Assembly (NCBI RefSeq): GCF_001945445.1
Contig: NZ_MSXW01000021.1
Coordinates: 1 to 64,000 of the forward strand
Source: Pseudomonas sp. PA27(2017)
GTDB lineage: Bacteria; Pseudomonadota; Gammaproteobacteria; Pseudomonadales; Pseudomonadaceae
DNA: 64,000 bases
Reading direction: 5' to 3'
Positions 36,797-48,730 of the stretch are shown piece after piece. Within the stretch, counting starts at the first letter, position 1, and every line of letters starts with the position of its first letter. A program made the translations under genes and the position numbers. The notes under the pieces were generated by a model. That model did not search any database and was not told where the DNA came from. It was given only the letters and a program-made list of their open reading frames with translations.

Positions 36797-37072
36797 ATGA
36801 AGTCGAATGAACAGCACGCCGCACATATCGAGCGCGCCAACTTGGCCAGGTCTCCGGGTGCCGACCCGCACCAGCTGATGCAGTGGCTGGGCGACTGGTA
36901 TTTCGCCTGGTGCTGGAGGCGCAAGATGCGCCGCCTGATGATGCTCGATCGCGCAGGGCAGATTCGCCTGGGAAGTGCTCACGGGCGAGTCAGTGCCGGG
37001 GCGCAGATGCCCCTTGCACTGATCGCGGCGCGGCAGGCTGAATGGCGCCGCAAGGGTGATGCCGCCGACTAG
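36797..37072 (+). CDS. Small basic protein divergent from the LysR gene
   Basis: 91 residues. GAGGAG lies eight bases before the ATG at 36797. The centre is rich in W, R and M (WLGDWYFAWCWRRKMRRLMM). It resembles DUF1127-type small proteins only loosely: the usual L-x-D-I-G end is missing. Probably the target of the neighbouring regulator. Function unknown. Confidence 0.55.
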   Translation: MKSNEQHAAHIERANLARSPGADPHQLMQWLGDWYFAWCWRRKMRRLMMLDRAGQIRLGSAHGRVSAGAQMPLALIAARQAEWRRKGDAAD

Positions 37073-37078
37073 CCTTTA

Positions 37079-38047
37079 TCAGGGCTTGCGTGCCACCAGC
37101 ACGGCGCGGCGCGGTGCCGGCAGGCCCTCGACGGTACGGCGGTGGTCGAGCGGGTCAAGAAACTCGGGCAGCGACTGGTAGCGCATCCAGTCGGTGCTGC
37201 GCTGCTCTTCGACCGAGGTGACGCTGACGTCCACGCAGCGCACATCCAGGAACCCGGCGCGGCGCAGCCATAGCTCCAGCGCGGGCACCGACGGCAGGAA
37301 CCATACGTTGCGCATCTGCGCGTAGCGGTCTTCGGGGACCAGCACCTGCTGGGCGTCGCCTTCCACCACCAGGGTTTCCAGCACCAGTTCGCCGCCCTTG
37401 CGCAGGCAGTCCTTGAGTTCTAGCAGGTGGTCGATGGGCGAGCGGCGGTGATAGAGCACGCCCATGGAAAACACCGTGTCGAAGCCCAGCAGCTTCGATG
37501 GCAGCTCTTCGATACCCAGCGGCAGGTGCCAGGCGGGCAGATCCGGCAGGTAGTTCTTCATTGCCAGGAACTGGCAGAGGAACAGCCAGTTCGGGTCGAT
37601 GCCGACCACGCTGCGGGCGCCGGCGCCGAGCATGCGCCACATGTAGTAGCCATTGCCGCAGCCGACGTCGAGCACGCGTCTGCCTCTGAGATCCAGGTGC
37701 GGGGCGACGCGCTGCCACTTCCAGTCCGAGCGCCATTCGGTGTCCACGTGCACGCCGAAGGTATGGAAGGGGCCTTTGCGCCAGGGGATCAGGCCGCGCA
37801 GGGCACTGTCCAGCGCCGCTCGGGTGGCCTCATCGCAATGGCCATCGAGGCGGAAGTCCTGCTGCAGGTCGATCTGCTCGGTCTGCAGCTGTGGCAGCGC
37901 TTCGACAGCCGCATGCCAGCGCTGCAGGTCGCCATGACCGATGGCCAGTTTGGCGTCGATCTGCCCGGGCAAATCAGCGCTCCAGTCCTGCAGGGGCGTG
38001 CCGGCGAGCTCGGCCTGCAGGGCGTCCAGATCCATACGGCGCATCAT
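37079..38047 (-). CDS. cmoB: tRNA U34 carboxymethyltransferase CmoB
   Basis: 322 residues. It transfers the carboxymethyl group of carboxy-SAM to 5-hydroxyuridine 34 in tRNA. SAM-binding motif [18 protein letters not shown] and [12 protein letters not shown] are conserved. I place the start at the ATG at 38047, which overlaps the cmoA stop (ATGA) and has GGTGG upstream; the ATG at 38035 would match homologue N-termini and is possible. Confidence 0.93.
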   Translation of the reverse strand: MMRRMDLDALQAELAGTPLQDWSADLPGQIDAKLAIGHGDLQRWHAAVEALPQLQTEQIDLQQDFRLDGHCDEATRAALDSALRGLIPWRKGPFHTFGVHVDTEWRSDWKWQRVAPHLDLRGRRVLDVGCGNGYYMWRMLGAGARSVVGIDPNWLFLCQFLAMKNYLPDLPAWHLPLGIEELPSKLLGFDTVFSMGVLYHRRSPIDHLLELKDCLRKGGELVLETLVVEGDAQQVLVPEDRYAQMRNVWFLPSVPALELWLRRAGFLDVRCVDVSVTSVEEQRSTDWMRYQSLPEFLDPLDHRRTVEGLPAPRRAVLVARKP

Positions 38048-38787
38048 GGCAAGGCCACCAGGGACGCGAAGTTCAGGCACTGGAACCACCGCACCACTTT
38101 GCTGAAGCCTGCCGCCTGCAGGCGTTCGCGGTGCTGTTCGAGGCTGTCGGGCAGCATGACGTTTTCGATGGCGCTACGCTTCTGGGCGATTTCCAGTTCG
38201 CTGTAGCCGTTGGCCCGCTTGAAGGCGATGTGCAGGTCGGTGAGCAGGGCGTGCTGTTGTTCGTCTTCGAAGCGCAGTTTCTCGGAGAGGATCAGCGCAC
38301 CACCGGGCAGCAGGGTACTGCGGATCCGGCTCAGCAGTTCCAGGCGGTTTTCCGGGGCGATGAACTGCAGGGTGAAGTTCATCGCCACCAGGGAGGCGGG
38401 CTGCCAGTCCATGGCGAGAATGTCGGCTTCGATGACCTCGACCGGCAGCAGCTCCTGGAACATGGCGTCCTGGGCGTGCAGGTACTCGCGGCAGCGCTCG
38501 ACCATGGCGCTGGAGTTGTCCACGGCGATCACCCGGCAACCGTCCACCTGTACGTGGCGGCGCAGCGCCTGGGTGACGGCGCCCAGCGAGCAACCCAGGT
38601 CATAGAGCAGGCTGCCGGGCTGGGCGAACTGGCCAGCCAGAACGCCGATGTTCTCGACGATGGTCGGATAGCCCGGCACCGAGCGCTTGATCATGTCGGG
38701 AAAGACCCGGGCCACGTCCTCGTTGAAGACGAAATCCGGCACCTGATCCAGTGGCTGGGCGAAGAGTTGGTCGGGCTGTCTGTTCAC
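38044..38787 (-). CDS. cmoA: Carboxy-S-adenosyl-L-methionine synthase CmoA
   Basis: 247 residues from a GTG at 38787 where homology to other CmoA proteins begins ([19 protein letters not shown]). It makes carboxy-SAM from SAM and prephenate. Motif [12 protein letters not shown] binds the cofactor. A start at the ATG at 38820 would add 11 residues. Coupled to cmoB. Confidence 0.92.
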   Translation of the reverse strand: MNRQPDQLFAQPLDQVPDFVFNEDVARVFPDMIKRSVPGYPTIVENIGVLAGQFAQPGSLLYDLGCSLGAVTQALRRHVQVDGCRVIAVDNSSAMVERCREYLHAQDAMFQELLPVEVIEADILAMDWQPASLVAMNFTLQFIAPENRLELLSRIRSTLLPGGALILSEKLRFEDEQQHALLTDLHIAFKRANGYSELEIAQKRSAIENVMLPDSLEQHRERLQAAGFSKVVRWFQCLNFASLVALP

Positions 38788-38903
38788 GGTCGGTCTGCAT
38801 GGCGCTGGAAAGGCGCGCATTTTAGCCAAGTCCGGCGATTAGCCAAACCTCGTGACGAGCCTGATGCGATGGTCGGCCTGGGTTTGGCCGTGCAGCCGCA
38901 TCC

Positions 38904-39296
38904 TTAGCGCACGCGGATCTGACAATCGAAGGTGTCGGCGGGCGCGGCGCTGGCATCCCAGGGCTGGGCGTAGGTCAGCAGCAACTGGGCTTCACCCGCC
39001 TCGGTGGCCTGGAAGCGCCAGGTGGAGTGGCCGTCGCCGCCGACCAGGTCGGAATCCTCGGCTGCGCTGTAGACTTCCGGGCCAAGGGCCTTGAGCACCG
39101 CGGCCGCGTCTTCCTGCACCGTCCAGCGATAGCCCGTCGTCGGGTTGCTCGGCAGGCTGAGGATCAACTGCTGGCCCGCGTGCAGGACGATCGGGCACTG
39201 GCTCTGCTTCTGCACCTGCAGGGTTTTCGAGGGGCTGGCGCAGGCGCCCAGCAGAACCAGACCGGCGATAACGGGCAGACGGTAGGCATTGATCAT
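38904..39296 (-). CDS. Chagasin-like (family I42) protease-inhibitor lipoprotein
   Basis: 130 residues. Lipobox LLGAC with C19, then an I42-type domain with its three loop motifs: NPTTGY (51-56), GGDGHSTW and a QPW loop (RPW in chagasin). Known family members inhibit papain-type cysteine proteases. The lipid anchor should place it at the membrane. The ATG at 39296 is chosen because the signal peptide starts there. The real target protease is not apparent. Confidence 0.82.
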   Translation of the reverse strand: MINAYRLPVIAGLVLLGACASPSKTLQVQKQSQCPIVLHAGQQLILSLPSNPTTGYRWTVQEDAAAVLKALGPEVYSAAEDSDLVGGDGHSTWRFQATEAGEAQLLLTYAQPWDASAAPADTFDCQIRVR

Positions 39297-39372
39297 GACG
39301 GGCTCCAGGCGCAGAAATCGACCGCCAGCATAACGGCAGAACGGCGAGGCTGTAACCTGTCGGCGGCCCGAT

Positions 39373-39702
39373 TCAGTCGACGATGAACAGTCGAGCGCCG
39401 GTGCTCGTCGAGCTGCGGTGCGCTTCGGCGCCATCGGCGACCTGATAACTCATGCCGGGTGTCATCACGAAGCGGCGGCCGTCATCGAGCTCGGTGTGCA
39501 GCTCACCTTCTAGGCAGAGCAAGATGTGGCCCTTCTGGCACCAGTGGTCGGCTAGGTAGCCCGCCGTGTACTCGACCATGCGCACGCGCAGCGCGCCGAA
39601 CTGGCAGGTGCGCCAATAGGCCATGCCGGTTTCGCCAGCGTGTTCGGTAGGCTGAATCTGGCTCCAGTCGGTGACGCCAAAGGGGATGTCGCTGATTTTC
39701 AT
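39373..39702 (-). CDS. Small cupin protein with a DHWC motif
   Basis: 109 residues, single cupin domain. ADHWCQKGH supplies likely metal ligands and matches the annotated DHCW-motif cupin group. Lies 30 bp after metR on the same strand, perhaps in one transcript. Substrate unknown. Confidence 0.75.
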   Translation of the reverse strand: MKISDIPFGVTDWSQIQPTEHAGETGMAYWRTCQFGALRVRMVEYTAGYLADHWCQKGHILLCLEGELHTELDDGRRFVMTPGMSYQVADGAEAHRSSTSTGARLFIVD

Positions 39703-39732
39703 GGTGAAGCCCTGTGTTGCCGTGGAAAGGGG

Positions 39733-40653
39733 TTACTGCCGGGCGACGCTGACGCCTTCGAGATTGGCGAACGAAGTGTCCTTGGCGGTGAGCAGGAAAT
39801 CACGCATGAACGGCGCATCGAGCATGTCGGTGCGCACGCCGGCGTAGAGCGTGGCGAACAAACCCTTGTCGCCAAGGCGCTTGGCGGTCACGTAGCCCCG
39901 TGAGCTGTACTCGTGCAGCGCCCAGTTGGGCAGGCCGCAGACACCGCGACCACTGGCCACCAGCTGCATCATCATCACCGTCAGCTCGGACGTGCGTACC
40001 TGGGCCGGCTCGATGTCGGCGGGCTCCAGAAAGCGGGTGAATATATCCAGGCGATCACGCTCCACCGGGTAGGTGATCAGGGTTTCCTTCAGCAGGTCTT
40101 CAGGGCGGATATAGGGGCGACTGGCCAGGGCGTGCTGGTTGGCCACCGCGAGCATGGCTTCGTAGGTGAACAGCGGCACATAGGTAATGCCGGACAGCTC
40201 CACCGGGTCCGACGTTACCACCAGGTCCAGATCGCCACGGGCCAGGGCGGGCAGGGGCGCGAAGGAGAAGCCCGAGGCCAGGTCGAGCTCGACTTCCGGC
40301 CAGGCATCGCGGAACTGGTCGATGGTCGGCATCAGCCATTGAAAGCAACTGTGGCACTCGATCGCCATGTGCAGGCGGCCGGCCGTGCCACCGGCAAGAC
40401 GCGACAGATCGCGTTCGGCGCTGCGCAGCAATGGCAGCACGGCGTCGCTCAACTGGAGCAGACGCAGGCCGGCGCTGGTGAAGCGTACCGGCTTGGTCTT
40501 GCGTACGAACAGCTGCATGCCAAGGCGCTCCTCGAGTTCCTTGAACTGGTGCGACAGTGCCGATTGGGTCAGGTGCAGGCGATCAGCGGCATCGACCAGG
40601 CTGTCGGTTTCCCGCAGGGCGTGGAGCGTTTTCAGGTGACGAATTTCGAGCAT
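39733..40653 (-). CDS. metR: LysR-family regulator MetR
   Basis: 306 residues, close to known MetR proteins: EIRHLKTLHALRETDSLVDA at the N-terminus and a binding domain with GLPNWALHEY. MetR activates methionine biosynthesis genes such as metE with homocysteine as co-effector. Upstream spacer has an inverted ACTGCTCA/TGAGCAGT pair (40676-40701) but not a clean MetR box. Confidence 0.85.
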   Translation of the reverse strand: MLEIRHLKTLHALRETDSLVDAADRLHLTQSALSHQFKELEERLGMQLFVRKTKPVRFTSAGLRLLQLSDAVLPLLRSAERDLSRLAGGTAGRLHMAIECHSCFQWLMPTIDQFRDAWPEVELDLASGFSFAPLPALARGDLDLVVTSDPVELSGITYVPLFTYEAMLAVANQHALASRPYIRPEDLLKETLITYPVERDRLDIFTRFLEPADIEPAQVRTSELTVMMMQLVASGRGVCGLPNWALHEYSSRGYVTAKRLGDKGLFATLYAGVRTDMLDAPFMRDFLLTAKDTSFANLEGVSVARQ

Positions 40654-40865
40654 CAGGCTACCTGCAAAGTATTCAACTGCTCAGTCAGGAAGATGAGCAG
40701 TATTCATGTGTGAGAGTGTCGCCCATGAGTCGGCCTGCTGTCGAGTCGCACCTCGTGCGTCCGTTTGGCAGGTTTCATCAAACTGTCACCGTTATGTGGC
40801 AGCGCGCCGTGCTCCTTCACTGCAACACTTGCCTGCTACTCGCCCTTTCGCTCGTGGAATTCATC

Positions 40866-41855
40866 ATGCGCATCGTTATCTTTCTGGCTGCCCTGCTGGG
40901 CAGCCTGTCGTCTCTGGCGGCCGAAACATGCAAGGTCGGCACGGACGTCGAGCGCGTGGCGCTGGGCGATGTGAGCCTTGCGTACCAGAGCATCGGGCGT
41001 AGCAGCGATCCGGCCCTGCTGTTGGTCATGGGCCTCGGTGGGCAGTTGATTCACTGGCCGGATGACGTCGTCGAGCAACTCTGCGAGCAGGGCTTTCGGG
41101 TGATCCGTTTCGATAATCGCGACGTAGGGCTGAGTCGCTGGAACACTCAGGCACCCGAGGCCAATCTGGCCTTCGAGGTGCTGCGCTACCGGCTCGGGCT
41201 GTCGGTTGGCGCGCCTTATCGGCTACGCGATATGGCCGGCGACGCCTTGGGTTTGATGGATGCGCTGGGCATCGAGGATTTTCATCTACTTGGCGCCAGC
41301 ATGGGCGGGATGATCGCCCAACATGTCGCCGACATGGCACCCCAGCGGGTGCGTAGCCTGACGCTGTTGATGACCAGTTCGGGGGCTCAAGGATTGCCGG
41401 CTCCCAGCCCGGCGTTGCTGCGCCTGCTGGCGCGCCGCGAGGCGCCGAGCCGTGAAGTGGCGCTGGAGCAGCAGGCCGACCTGTTGGCGGCGCTCGGCAG
41501 CCCTGCCGTGGTGGATGACCGCGCCATGTTGCTGCACCAGGCTGAGCTCGCCTATGACCGCGCCTTCAACCCGGCGGGCGTGGAGCGCCAGCTACTGGCG
41601 ATTCTCGCCGAACGCAGCCGGGTCGACCTGCTCAATCGTTTGCAGGTGCCGACTCTGGTGGTGCATGGCACCGCCGACCCGCTGTTGCCAGTGATGCACG
41701 GCGTGCACGTGGCTGCACATATTCGCGGTAGCGAGCTGCGCCTGATTCCCGGGCTGGCCCACCGCTTTCAGGAGCGTTTCAAGGCGCCGTTGCTTGCCGC
41801 GGTGCTGCCGCATCTGCAAGCGCATCGGCTGGATGTGCAACTGGTGCAGATGTAA
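40866..41855 (+). CDS. Exported alpha/beta hydrolase
   Basis: 329 residues. Signal peptide [19 protein letters not shown]. Fold motifs: oxyanion hole GLGGQ, nucleophile elbow GASMGG, acid HGTADPL and base PGLAHRF. Start at 40866, with GGAATTC upstream. Its last 77 bases overlap the end of glpD on the other strand. Substrate unknown. Confidence 0.88.
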   Translation: MRIVIFLAALLGSLSSLAAETCKVGTDVERVALGDVSLAYQSIGRSSDPALLLVMGLGGQLIHWPDDVVEQLCEQGFRVIRFDNRDVGLSRWNTQAPEANLAFEVLRYRLGLSVGAPYRLRDMAGDALGLMDALGIEDFHLLGASMGGMIAQHVADMAPQRVRSLTLLMTSSGAQGLPAPSPALLRLLARREAPSREVALEQQADLLAALGSPAVVDDRAMLLHQAELAYDRAFNPAGVERQLLAILAERSRVDLLNRLQVPTLVVHGTADPLLPVMHGVHVAAHIRGSELRLIPGLAHRFQERFKAPLLAAVLPHLQAHRLDVQLVQM

Positions 41856-43374
41856 GCAGCGTAGGTGCGGCGGGGGCCAGGTAGGCTTCCAGTCGGCTGC
41901 GCTCGGCAGCGGACAGGAACAGGCCCAGCTTGCTACGGCGCCAGAGGATATCGTCCACCTCGGTGGCCCATTCCTGCTCGCGCAGGTAGTCCACTTCGCG
42001 GGCGTACAGGTCGTGGCCGAAGTGTTCGCCCAGGTCGCTCTCGCTCTGCACCTTGTCGAGCAATTGCCAGGTTCGGCTGCCGTAGGTGATGGCCCAGCGG
42101 CTCGCCAGCTCGGCGCTCAGCCAGCCGTGGCGGGCGCGCAGGGCTTCGATCAGGCTTTCACGGCTTTGCATGTTCTCGCCGCCAGGCAGCGGGGCATCGG
42201 CCGTCCAGCGCGCCTTCATATTCGGGAAGAACGGCGCCAGCTGGGCCAGTGCCGATTCCGCGAGCTTGCGGTAGGTGGTCAGCTTGCCGCCAAACACCGA
42301 CAACAGCGGAGGCTCGCCGCCCTGGGCCGACAGCGACAGGGTGTAGTCGCGGGTGATGGCTGAGGGCTCGTCGGACTCGTCGTCGCACAGCGGGCGCACA
42401 CCGGCGTAGCTGTGGAGGATGTCGTCACGGCTGAGCGATTTGCGGAAGTGATCGTTGACCACTTTCAGCAGGTACGTGGTTTCTTCCTCGCTGATGCTTA
42501 CGGTAGCCGGGTCACCCTGGTACTCGCGATCGGTGGTGCCGATCAGGGTGAAGCGATCCAGATACGGGATGGCGAACACGATGCGGCGGTCTTCGTTCTG
42601 CAGGATGTAGGCTTCCTTGCCCTCGAACAGGCGCGGTACGACGATATGGCTGCCCTGAATCAGACGGATGCCGTACGGCGACTTCTGCTGCAGGTCGTCA
42701 CGGATAAAGCGCGCCACCCAGGGGCCAGCGGCATTGACCAGCGCCTTGGCGCGGATCGAGAAGCGGCTGCCATCGGCGCGTTCCAGATCGACCTCCCAGG
42801 CGCCCTTGCTGCGGCGTGCGCTCACGCAGCGCGTGTGGGTATGCACATGGGCGCCGTGCTCGCGGGCGGCCATGGCATTTAGCACCACCAGGCGGGCGTC
42901 GTCGACCCAGCAATCGGAGTATTCGAAGCCCTTGCTGATCTCGGCCTTGAGCGGGCTGTTGGCGCCGAAGCTGAGGCCTCGCGAACGTGGCAGCGCCTTG
43001 CGCTTGCCCAGATTGTCATACAGGAACAGGCCGGCACGGATCATCCAGGCCGGGCGCAGGTGCGGGCGGTGGGGCAGGATAAAGCGCATCGGGCTGACGA
43101 TGTGCGGCGCCTTGGCCAGCAGCACTTCACGTTCGGCCAGTGCTTCGCGTACCAGGCGGAATTCGTGGTGCTCCAGGTAGCGCAGGCCACCATGGATCAG
43201 CTTGCTGCTCGCCGACGAGGTGTGACGGGCGAGGTCGTCCTTTTCGCATAGGAATACCGACAGGCCGCGACCCGCCGCATCACAGGCGATACCTGCGCCA
43301 TTGATGCCGCCGCCCACGACGGCAATATCGTAAACCTCGGACAGCGGGCTGTTGGACAGGCTGGATGTGGACAT
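41779..43374 (-). CDS. glpD: Aerobic glycerol-3-phosphate dehydrogenase
   Basis: 531 residues. FAD enzyme of the inner membrane that oxidises glycerol 3-phosphate to dihydroxyacetone phosphate. FAD-binding GGGINGAG at 21-28, SSASSKLIHGGLRYLE, and LSVFGGKLTTYRKLAE. The core ends near AERSRLEAYL; an extra Ala/Pro-rich tail of about 30 residues is unusual and overlaps the hydrolase gene. I chose the ATG at 43374, just before the conserved start. Transcribed from the glpR-glpD spacer, with GlpR-like boxes. Confidence 0.95.
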   Translation of the reverse strand: MSTSSLSNSPLSEVYDIAVVGGGINGAGIACDAAGRGLSVFLCEKDDLARHTSSASSKLIHGGLRYLEHHEFRLVREALAEREVLLAKAPHIVSPMRFILPHRPHLRPAWMIRAGLFLYDNLGKRKALPRSRGLSFGANSPLKAEISKGFEYSDCWVDDARLVVLNAMAAREHGAHVHTHTRCVSARRSKGAWEVDLERADGSRFSIRAKALVNAAGPWVARFIRDDLQQKSPYGIRLIQGSHIVVPRLFEGKEAYILQNEDRRIVFAIPYLDRFTLIGTTDREYQGDPATVSISEEETTYLLKVVNDHFRKSLSRDDILHSYAGVRPLCDDESDEPSAITRDYTLSLSAQGGEPPLLSVFGGKLTTYRKLAESALAQLAPFFPNMKARWTADAPLPGGENMQSRESLIEALRARHGWLSAELASRWAITYGSRTWQLLDKVQSESDLGEHFGHDLYAREVDYLREQEWATEVDDILWRRSKLGLFLSAAERSRLEAYLAPAAPTLLTSAPVAHPADALADAAAPRQATAP

Positions 43375-43418
43375 CGTCGGGGCCTCGTATAGCGTTTTCA
43401 TTTTCAAATCGAACATGA

Positions 43419-43436
43419 ATGTTCATTTTCGAAAAT
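43419..43436. promoter_or_regulatory. GlpR-like operator of glpD
   Basis: ATGTTCATTTTCGAAAAT resembles the E. coli GlpR site (WATGTTCGWTAWCGAACATW) in both half-sites. Overlapping GAACATGAATGTTC (43411-43424) is a perfect small palindrome. Lies 45 bp before glpD. Confidence 0.55.
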
Positions 43437-43500
43437 ACTAGCGCATGATTAGAGGCGCATCCAGTGGTGTTCGATCAAAAAACGCCCTGGAATGCGCTGG

Positions 43501-43521
43501 AATGAAAATTCACGAACATAA
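43501..43521. promoter_or_regulatory. Second GlpR-like site upstream of glpD
   Basis: The minus strand reads TTATGTTCGTGAATTTTCATT. ATGTTCG is the consensus left half; the right half is weak. A further ATGTTCG occurs at 43555-43561. Confidence 0.45.
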
Positions 43522-43570
43522 TTAGGATGCTCGGGGGCCTGGAAGGTTCGCCCGATGTTCGAATAGGAAT

Positions 43571-43620
43571 AAAAAATGACACGCACCCGAGCCCTGGGCG
43601 TGTTGCCCGGGGCTCGGGTG
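43571..43620 (-). terminator. Terminator after glpR
   Basis: Sixteen-pair stem with one wobble: 43584-43599 with 43605-43620 (CACCCGAG...CTCGGGTG), loop five bases, then a U tract on the minus transcript (A6 at 43571-43576). Confidence 0.85.
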
Positions 43621-43632
43621 GAGAGGAGGGGG

Positions 43633-44388
43633 TCAGACGACTTCGAGGCGAATCTTGTGTTGGTCGAGCAATTGGCAAAGGCCGGCGACTGGCTGCTGGT
43701 CGGTTACCAGGCAGTCGATCAGGCTGATCGGGCCCAGGCGGATCATCGCATTGCGGCCGAACTTGCTGGAGTCGGCGGCGAGAATCACCTTGCGGGCGTT
43801 GGCGATGATCGCCTGGGAAACCCGCACTTCCTGATAATCGAAATCCAGCAGGCTGCCGTCTTCGTCGATGCCGCTGATACCGACCAGGGCGAAGTCGACC
43901 TTGAACTGGCTGATGAAGTCCACGCTCGCCTGGCCCACCAGGCCGCCGTCGCGGCGCACGTTGCCACCGGTGAGCAGCACGTCGAAGTCGTCCTTGGCGG
44001 CGAGCATCGAGGCGACGTTGAGGTTGTTGGTGATGATCTTCAGGTGGCTGTGGTTGAGCAGCGCGCGGGCGATTGCTTCGGTGGTGGTGCCGATGTTGAT
44101 GAACAGCGAGGCATGATCGGGAATCTGTGCGGCAACCGCTTCACCGATGCGCTGTTTTTCCTGGCGCATCTGGTCGGCGCGCATCGCGTAGGCGGTGTTC
44201 TCGACGCTGGAGTCGTAGGCTGCGCCGCCATGGTAGCGGCGCAGCAGGTTGGCATCCGCCAGCTGATTGATATCGCGGCGGATGGTTTGCGGAGTAACGA
44301 CGAACTGGGTGGCCAACTCCTCGATGCTGACGTAGCCGCGTTCGCGGATCAGATCGAGGATTTGCTGCTGGCGAGGGGGCAGATTCAT
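43633..44388 (-). CDS. glpR: Glycerol-3-phosphate regulon repressor GlpR (DeoR family)
   Basis: 251 residues. DeoR-type helix-turn-helix near 5-55 ([20 protein letters not shown]), then the sugar-phosphate-binding domain ([13 protein letters not shown]). It represses glp genes until glycerol 3-phosphate binds. Start at the ATG at 44388; the in-frame upstream ATG adds seven odd residues. Between glpK and glpD. Confidence 0.93.
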   Translation of the reverse strand: MNLPPRQQQILDLIRERGYVSIEELATQFVVTPQTIRRDINQLADANLLRRYHGGAAYDSSVENTAYAMRADQMRQEKQRIGEAVAAQIPDHASLFINIGTTTEAIARALLNHSHLKIITNNLNVASMLAAKDDFDVLLTGGNVRRDGGLVGQASVDFISQFKVDFALVGISGIDEDGSLLDFDYQEVRVSQAIIANARKVILAADSSKFGRNAMIRLGPISLIDCLVTDQQPVAGLCQLLDQHKIRLEVV

Positions 44389-44469
44389 TGAATGTCCTTC
44401 GGGCCGCACGGAATTGCACCATGATGCCGCACGAACCTGCTCACTGCCAGCGACAGCCGGGGCTGTGGC

Positions 44470-46882
<2,413 letters not shown>

Positions 46883-47215
46883 GGGGAAGCCTCATTTTTG
46901 TTGTTGTTGGCGCTGGTGTCAGGTACGGCGGCCCACTGCTGGATAGGGCGACCTTTGCACCACTGCCATCGGATAAGGGTCTCTGGATGTTCGTAATCGA
47001 AAAAAGTAGATGCGGTTTTAGCGCATTGTCAAAAATCGAACCGTATAAACGCTCCATATTTTCGATATCAATCGCGCGTACAGTTCAATAGGTCAGTTTG
47101 GCGAGTAATAGGTTCCGTTGTGAAACAAGTTTCCTTGGCGGCCGCAGATTGGCGCAGCGTTTCGCTGGCAGCAGCGCTAGAATCGGCACGTCGTCTTCCT
47201 GCAGTCGGAGCCTTC
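46883..47215. promoter_or_regulatory. glpF-ybaK divergent spacer
   Basis: A 333-bp region with GlpR-like sites on the glpF side: GATGTTCGTAATCGAAAAAA at 46986-47005, and weaker TTTTCGATAT near 47057-47066. AT-rich stretches near 47000-47080 suit promoters. No gene is seen. Confidence 0.6.
46986..47005. promoter_or_regulatory. GlpR-like operator of glpF
   Basis: GATGTTCGTAATCGAAAAAA agrees with WATGTTCGWTAWCGAACATW over most of its length, about 105 bp before glpF. Confidence 0.6.
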
Positions 47216-47683
47216 ATGACACCCGCATTGAATCTCTTGAAGAAGGCTGGCGCTGTGCATCGAATTCACAGCTATGAACATGATCCCAAGGCGGCTTCAT
47301 ACGGGCTGGAAGCCGCCGAGAAGCTAGAGCTTGAGCCGGCTCAGGTGTTCAAGACGTTGCTGGCGGCCAGTGAAAAGGGTGAGCTGCTCGTGGCGGTGGT
47401 GCCGGTGGTTGGCAGCCTCGACCTCAAGGCCTTGGCACAGGCTGCCGGCGTGAAGAAAGTGGACATGGCGGCGGTCGATGCCGCGCAGCGCGCGACCGGC
47501 TACCTGGTCGGCGGCATCAGCCCTCTGGGCCAGAAGAAGCGCCTGCGTACCTTCATCGATGGCAGTGCGCGCGATTTCTCCACCGTTTACGTGAGCGCCG
47601 GGCGGCGTGGGCTGGAGGTCGAACTGAGCGCCGAGGTTCTGGCCGAGCATACCCAGGCACAGTTCGCCGATATCGGCCGCTGA
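47216..47683 (+). CDS. ybaK: Cys-tRNA(Pro)/Cys-tRNA(Cys) deacylase YbaK
   Basis: 155 residues. It hydrolyses cysteine mischarged on tRNA-Pro. YbaK motifs AAQVFKTLL-type (PAQVFKTLLA), VGGISPLGQKKRL and the lysine in KTL are present. GGAG lies before the ATG at 47216. Confidence 0.93.
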   Translation: MTPALNLLKKAGAVHRIHSYEHDPKAASYGLEAAEKLELEPAQVFKTLLAASEKGELLVAVVPVVGSLDLKALAQAAGVKKVDMAAVDAAQRATGYLVGGISPLGQKKRLRTFIDGSARDFSTVYVSAGRRGLEVELSAEVLAEHTQAQFADIGR

Positions 47684-47858
47684 TCTGCTCGGGGCCATGG
47701 GCCGGAGTTTGACCACCGGCTGCGCAACAGGCTTGAAGCGCCGGCCAGAGACTGGCACTGTCGGCATCGTTGTCGCCTCTGCCTGCCAGGGCCGGCGCGA
47801 TGTAACAAAGGACGTGGCGACACTGGCGCCGCATTGATAGCAGGAGGCTAGGCAAACG

Positions 47859-48635
47859 GTGAACGGTGTCGGTTGGGTGGCAAGAAGCCTGTTGGCGGCT
47901 GTGATGCTGAGCAGCGCCTGCGCCCGGGCGGAAACCCTGATCATGGAGGCCGACGTCTGGTGCCCGGTCAACTGCGCGCAGGACGCCGAGCGCCCCGGCA
48001 TCTTCGTCGAGTTGGCCACGCAGATCTTCGCCGAGGCCGACATTGAGGTCGACTACCGCGTCACCAACTGGGCACGTGCCGTGCAGGACGTGCGCAGCGG
48101 GCGCGCCAACGCGCTGGTCGGTGCCGGCGTGCGCGACGCGCCGGACTTTCTCTTCGGCAAATCGGCGCCGGGTATTTCCCGCAACTGTTTCTACGCCCGG
48201 GCCGACAGCACCTGGCGTTATACCGGGCTGGATTCGCTCGCCAAGGTTCGCCTGGGGGTGATCAACGGCTACAGCTACGGCCAGGAACTGGACGACTACA
48301 TCCGCCGCTACCAGAAGGAGCACGACCGGCTACAGCTTGCTGCCGGTGAGCAGGCGCTGGCACTCAACGTGCGCAAGGTCGAGCTGGGGCGCCTGGACGC
48401 GCTGCTGGAGAACACCTGGATCATGGCCATGTACCAAGACCAGCACGGCAATCACGATGATCTGGTCCAGGTTGGCTGTCGGGTGCCGGACGTGCCGATC
48501 TACATCGCCTTTTCCCCCGTGCTGTCCTCCAGTGCCCGCTATCGCGATATCTTCGACGAAGGCGTGCGGCGCTATCGGCAGGACGGTCGCCTCGACGCCC
48601 TGCTGCAACGCTACGGCATCCATACTCAGCCCTGA
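47859..48635 (+). CDS. Orphan periplasmic solute-binding protein (amino acid type)
   Basis: 258 residues, GTG start. Signal peptide with SLLAAVMLSSACARA, then the two-lobed PBPb fold (GIFVELATQIFAEADIEVDY and ARAVQDVRSGRANALVG). No permease or ATPase lies beside it. Such proteins in Pseudomonas may bind polar amino acids or have sensor roles. Cysteines in WCPVNCA suggest a disulfide. Confidence 0.78.
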   Translation: MNGVGWVARSLLAAVMLSSACARAETLIMEADVWCPVNCAQDAERPGIFVELATQIFAEADIEVDYRVTNWARAVQDVRSGRANALVGAGVRDAPDFLFGKSAPGISRNCFYARADSTWRYTGLDSLAKVRLGVINGYSYGQELDDYIRRYQKEHDRLQLAAGEQALALNVRKVELGRLDALLENTWIMAMYQDQHGNHDDLVQVGCRVPDVPIYIAFSPVLSSSARYRDIFDEGVRRYRQDGRLDALLQRYGIHTQP

Positions 48636-48730
48636 TCGCGCTGTTGCGCCGTATTGGCGCCGCGCTGTATCGCAGCCAGGCGGCGCGATAGAGGCATGCT
48701 GAGCCATCCGTCATCTTCAAGGAAATTCCG

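Noticed and set aside
36797-37072. Assignment of the small protein to DUF1127
   Set aside because: The conserved L-x-D-I-G ending of that family is absent.
40676-40701. Inverted ACTGCTCA/TGAGCAGT as a MetR box
   Set aside because: It lacks the TGAA-N5-TTCA pattern expected of MetR sites, so it is not listed as one.
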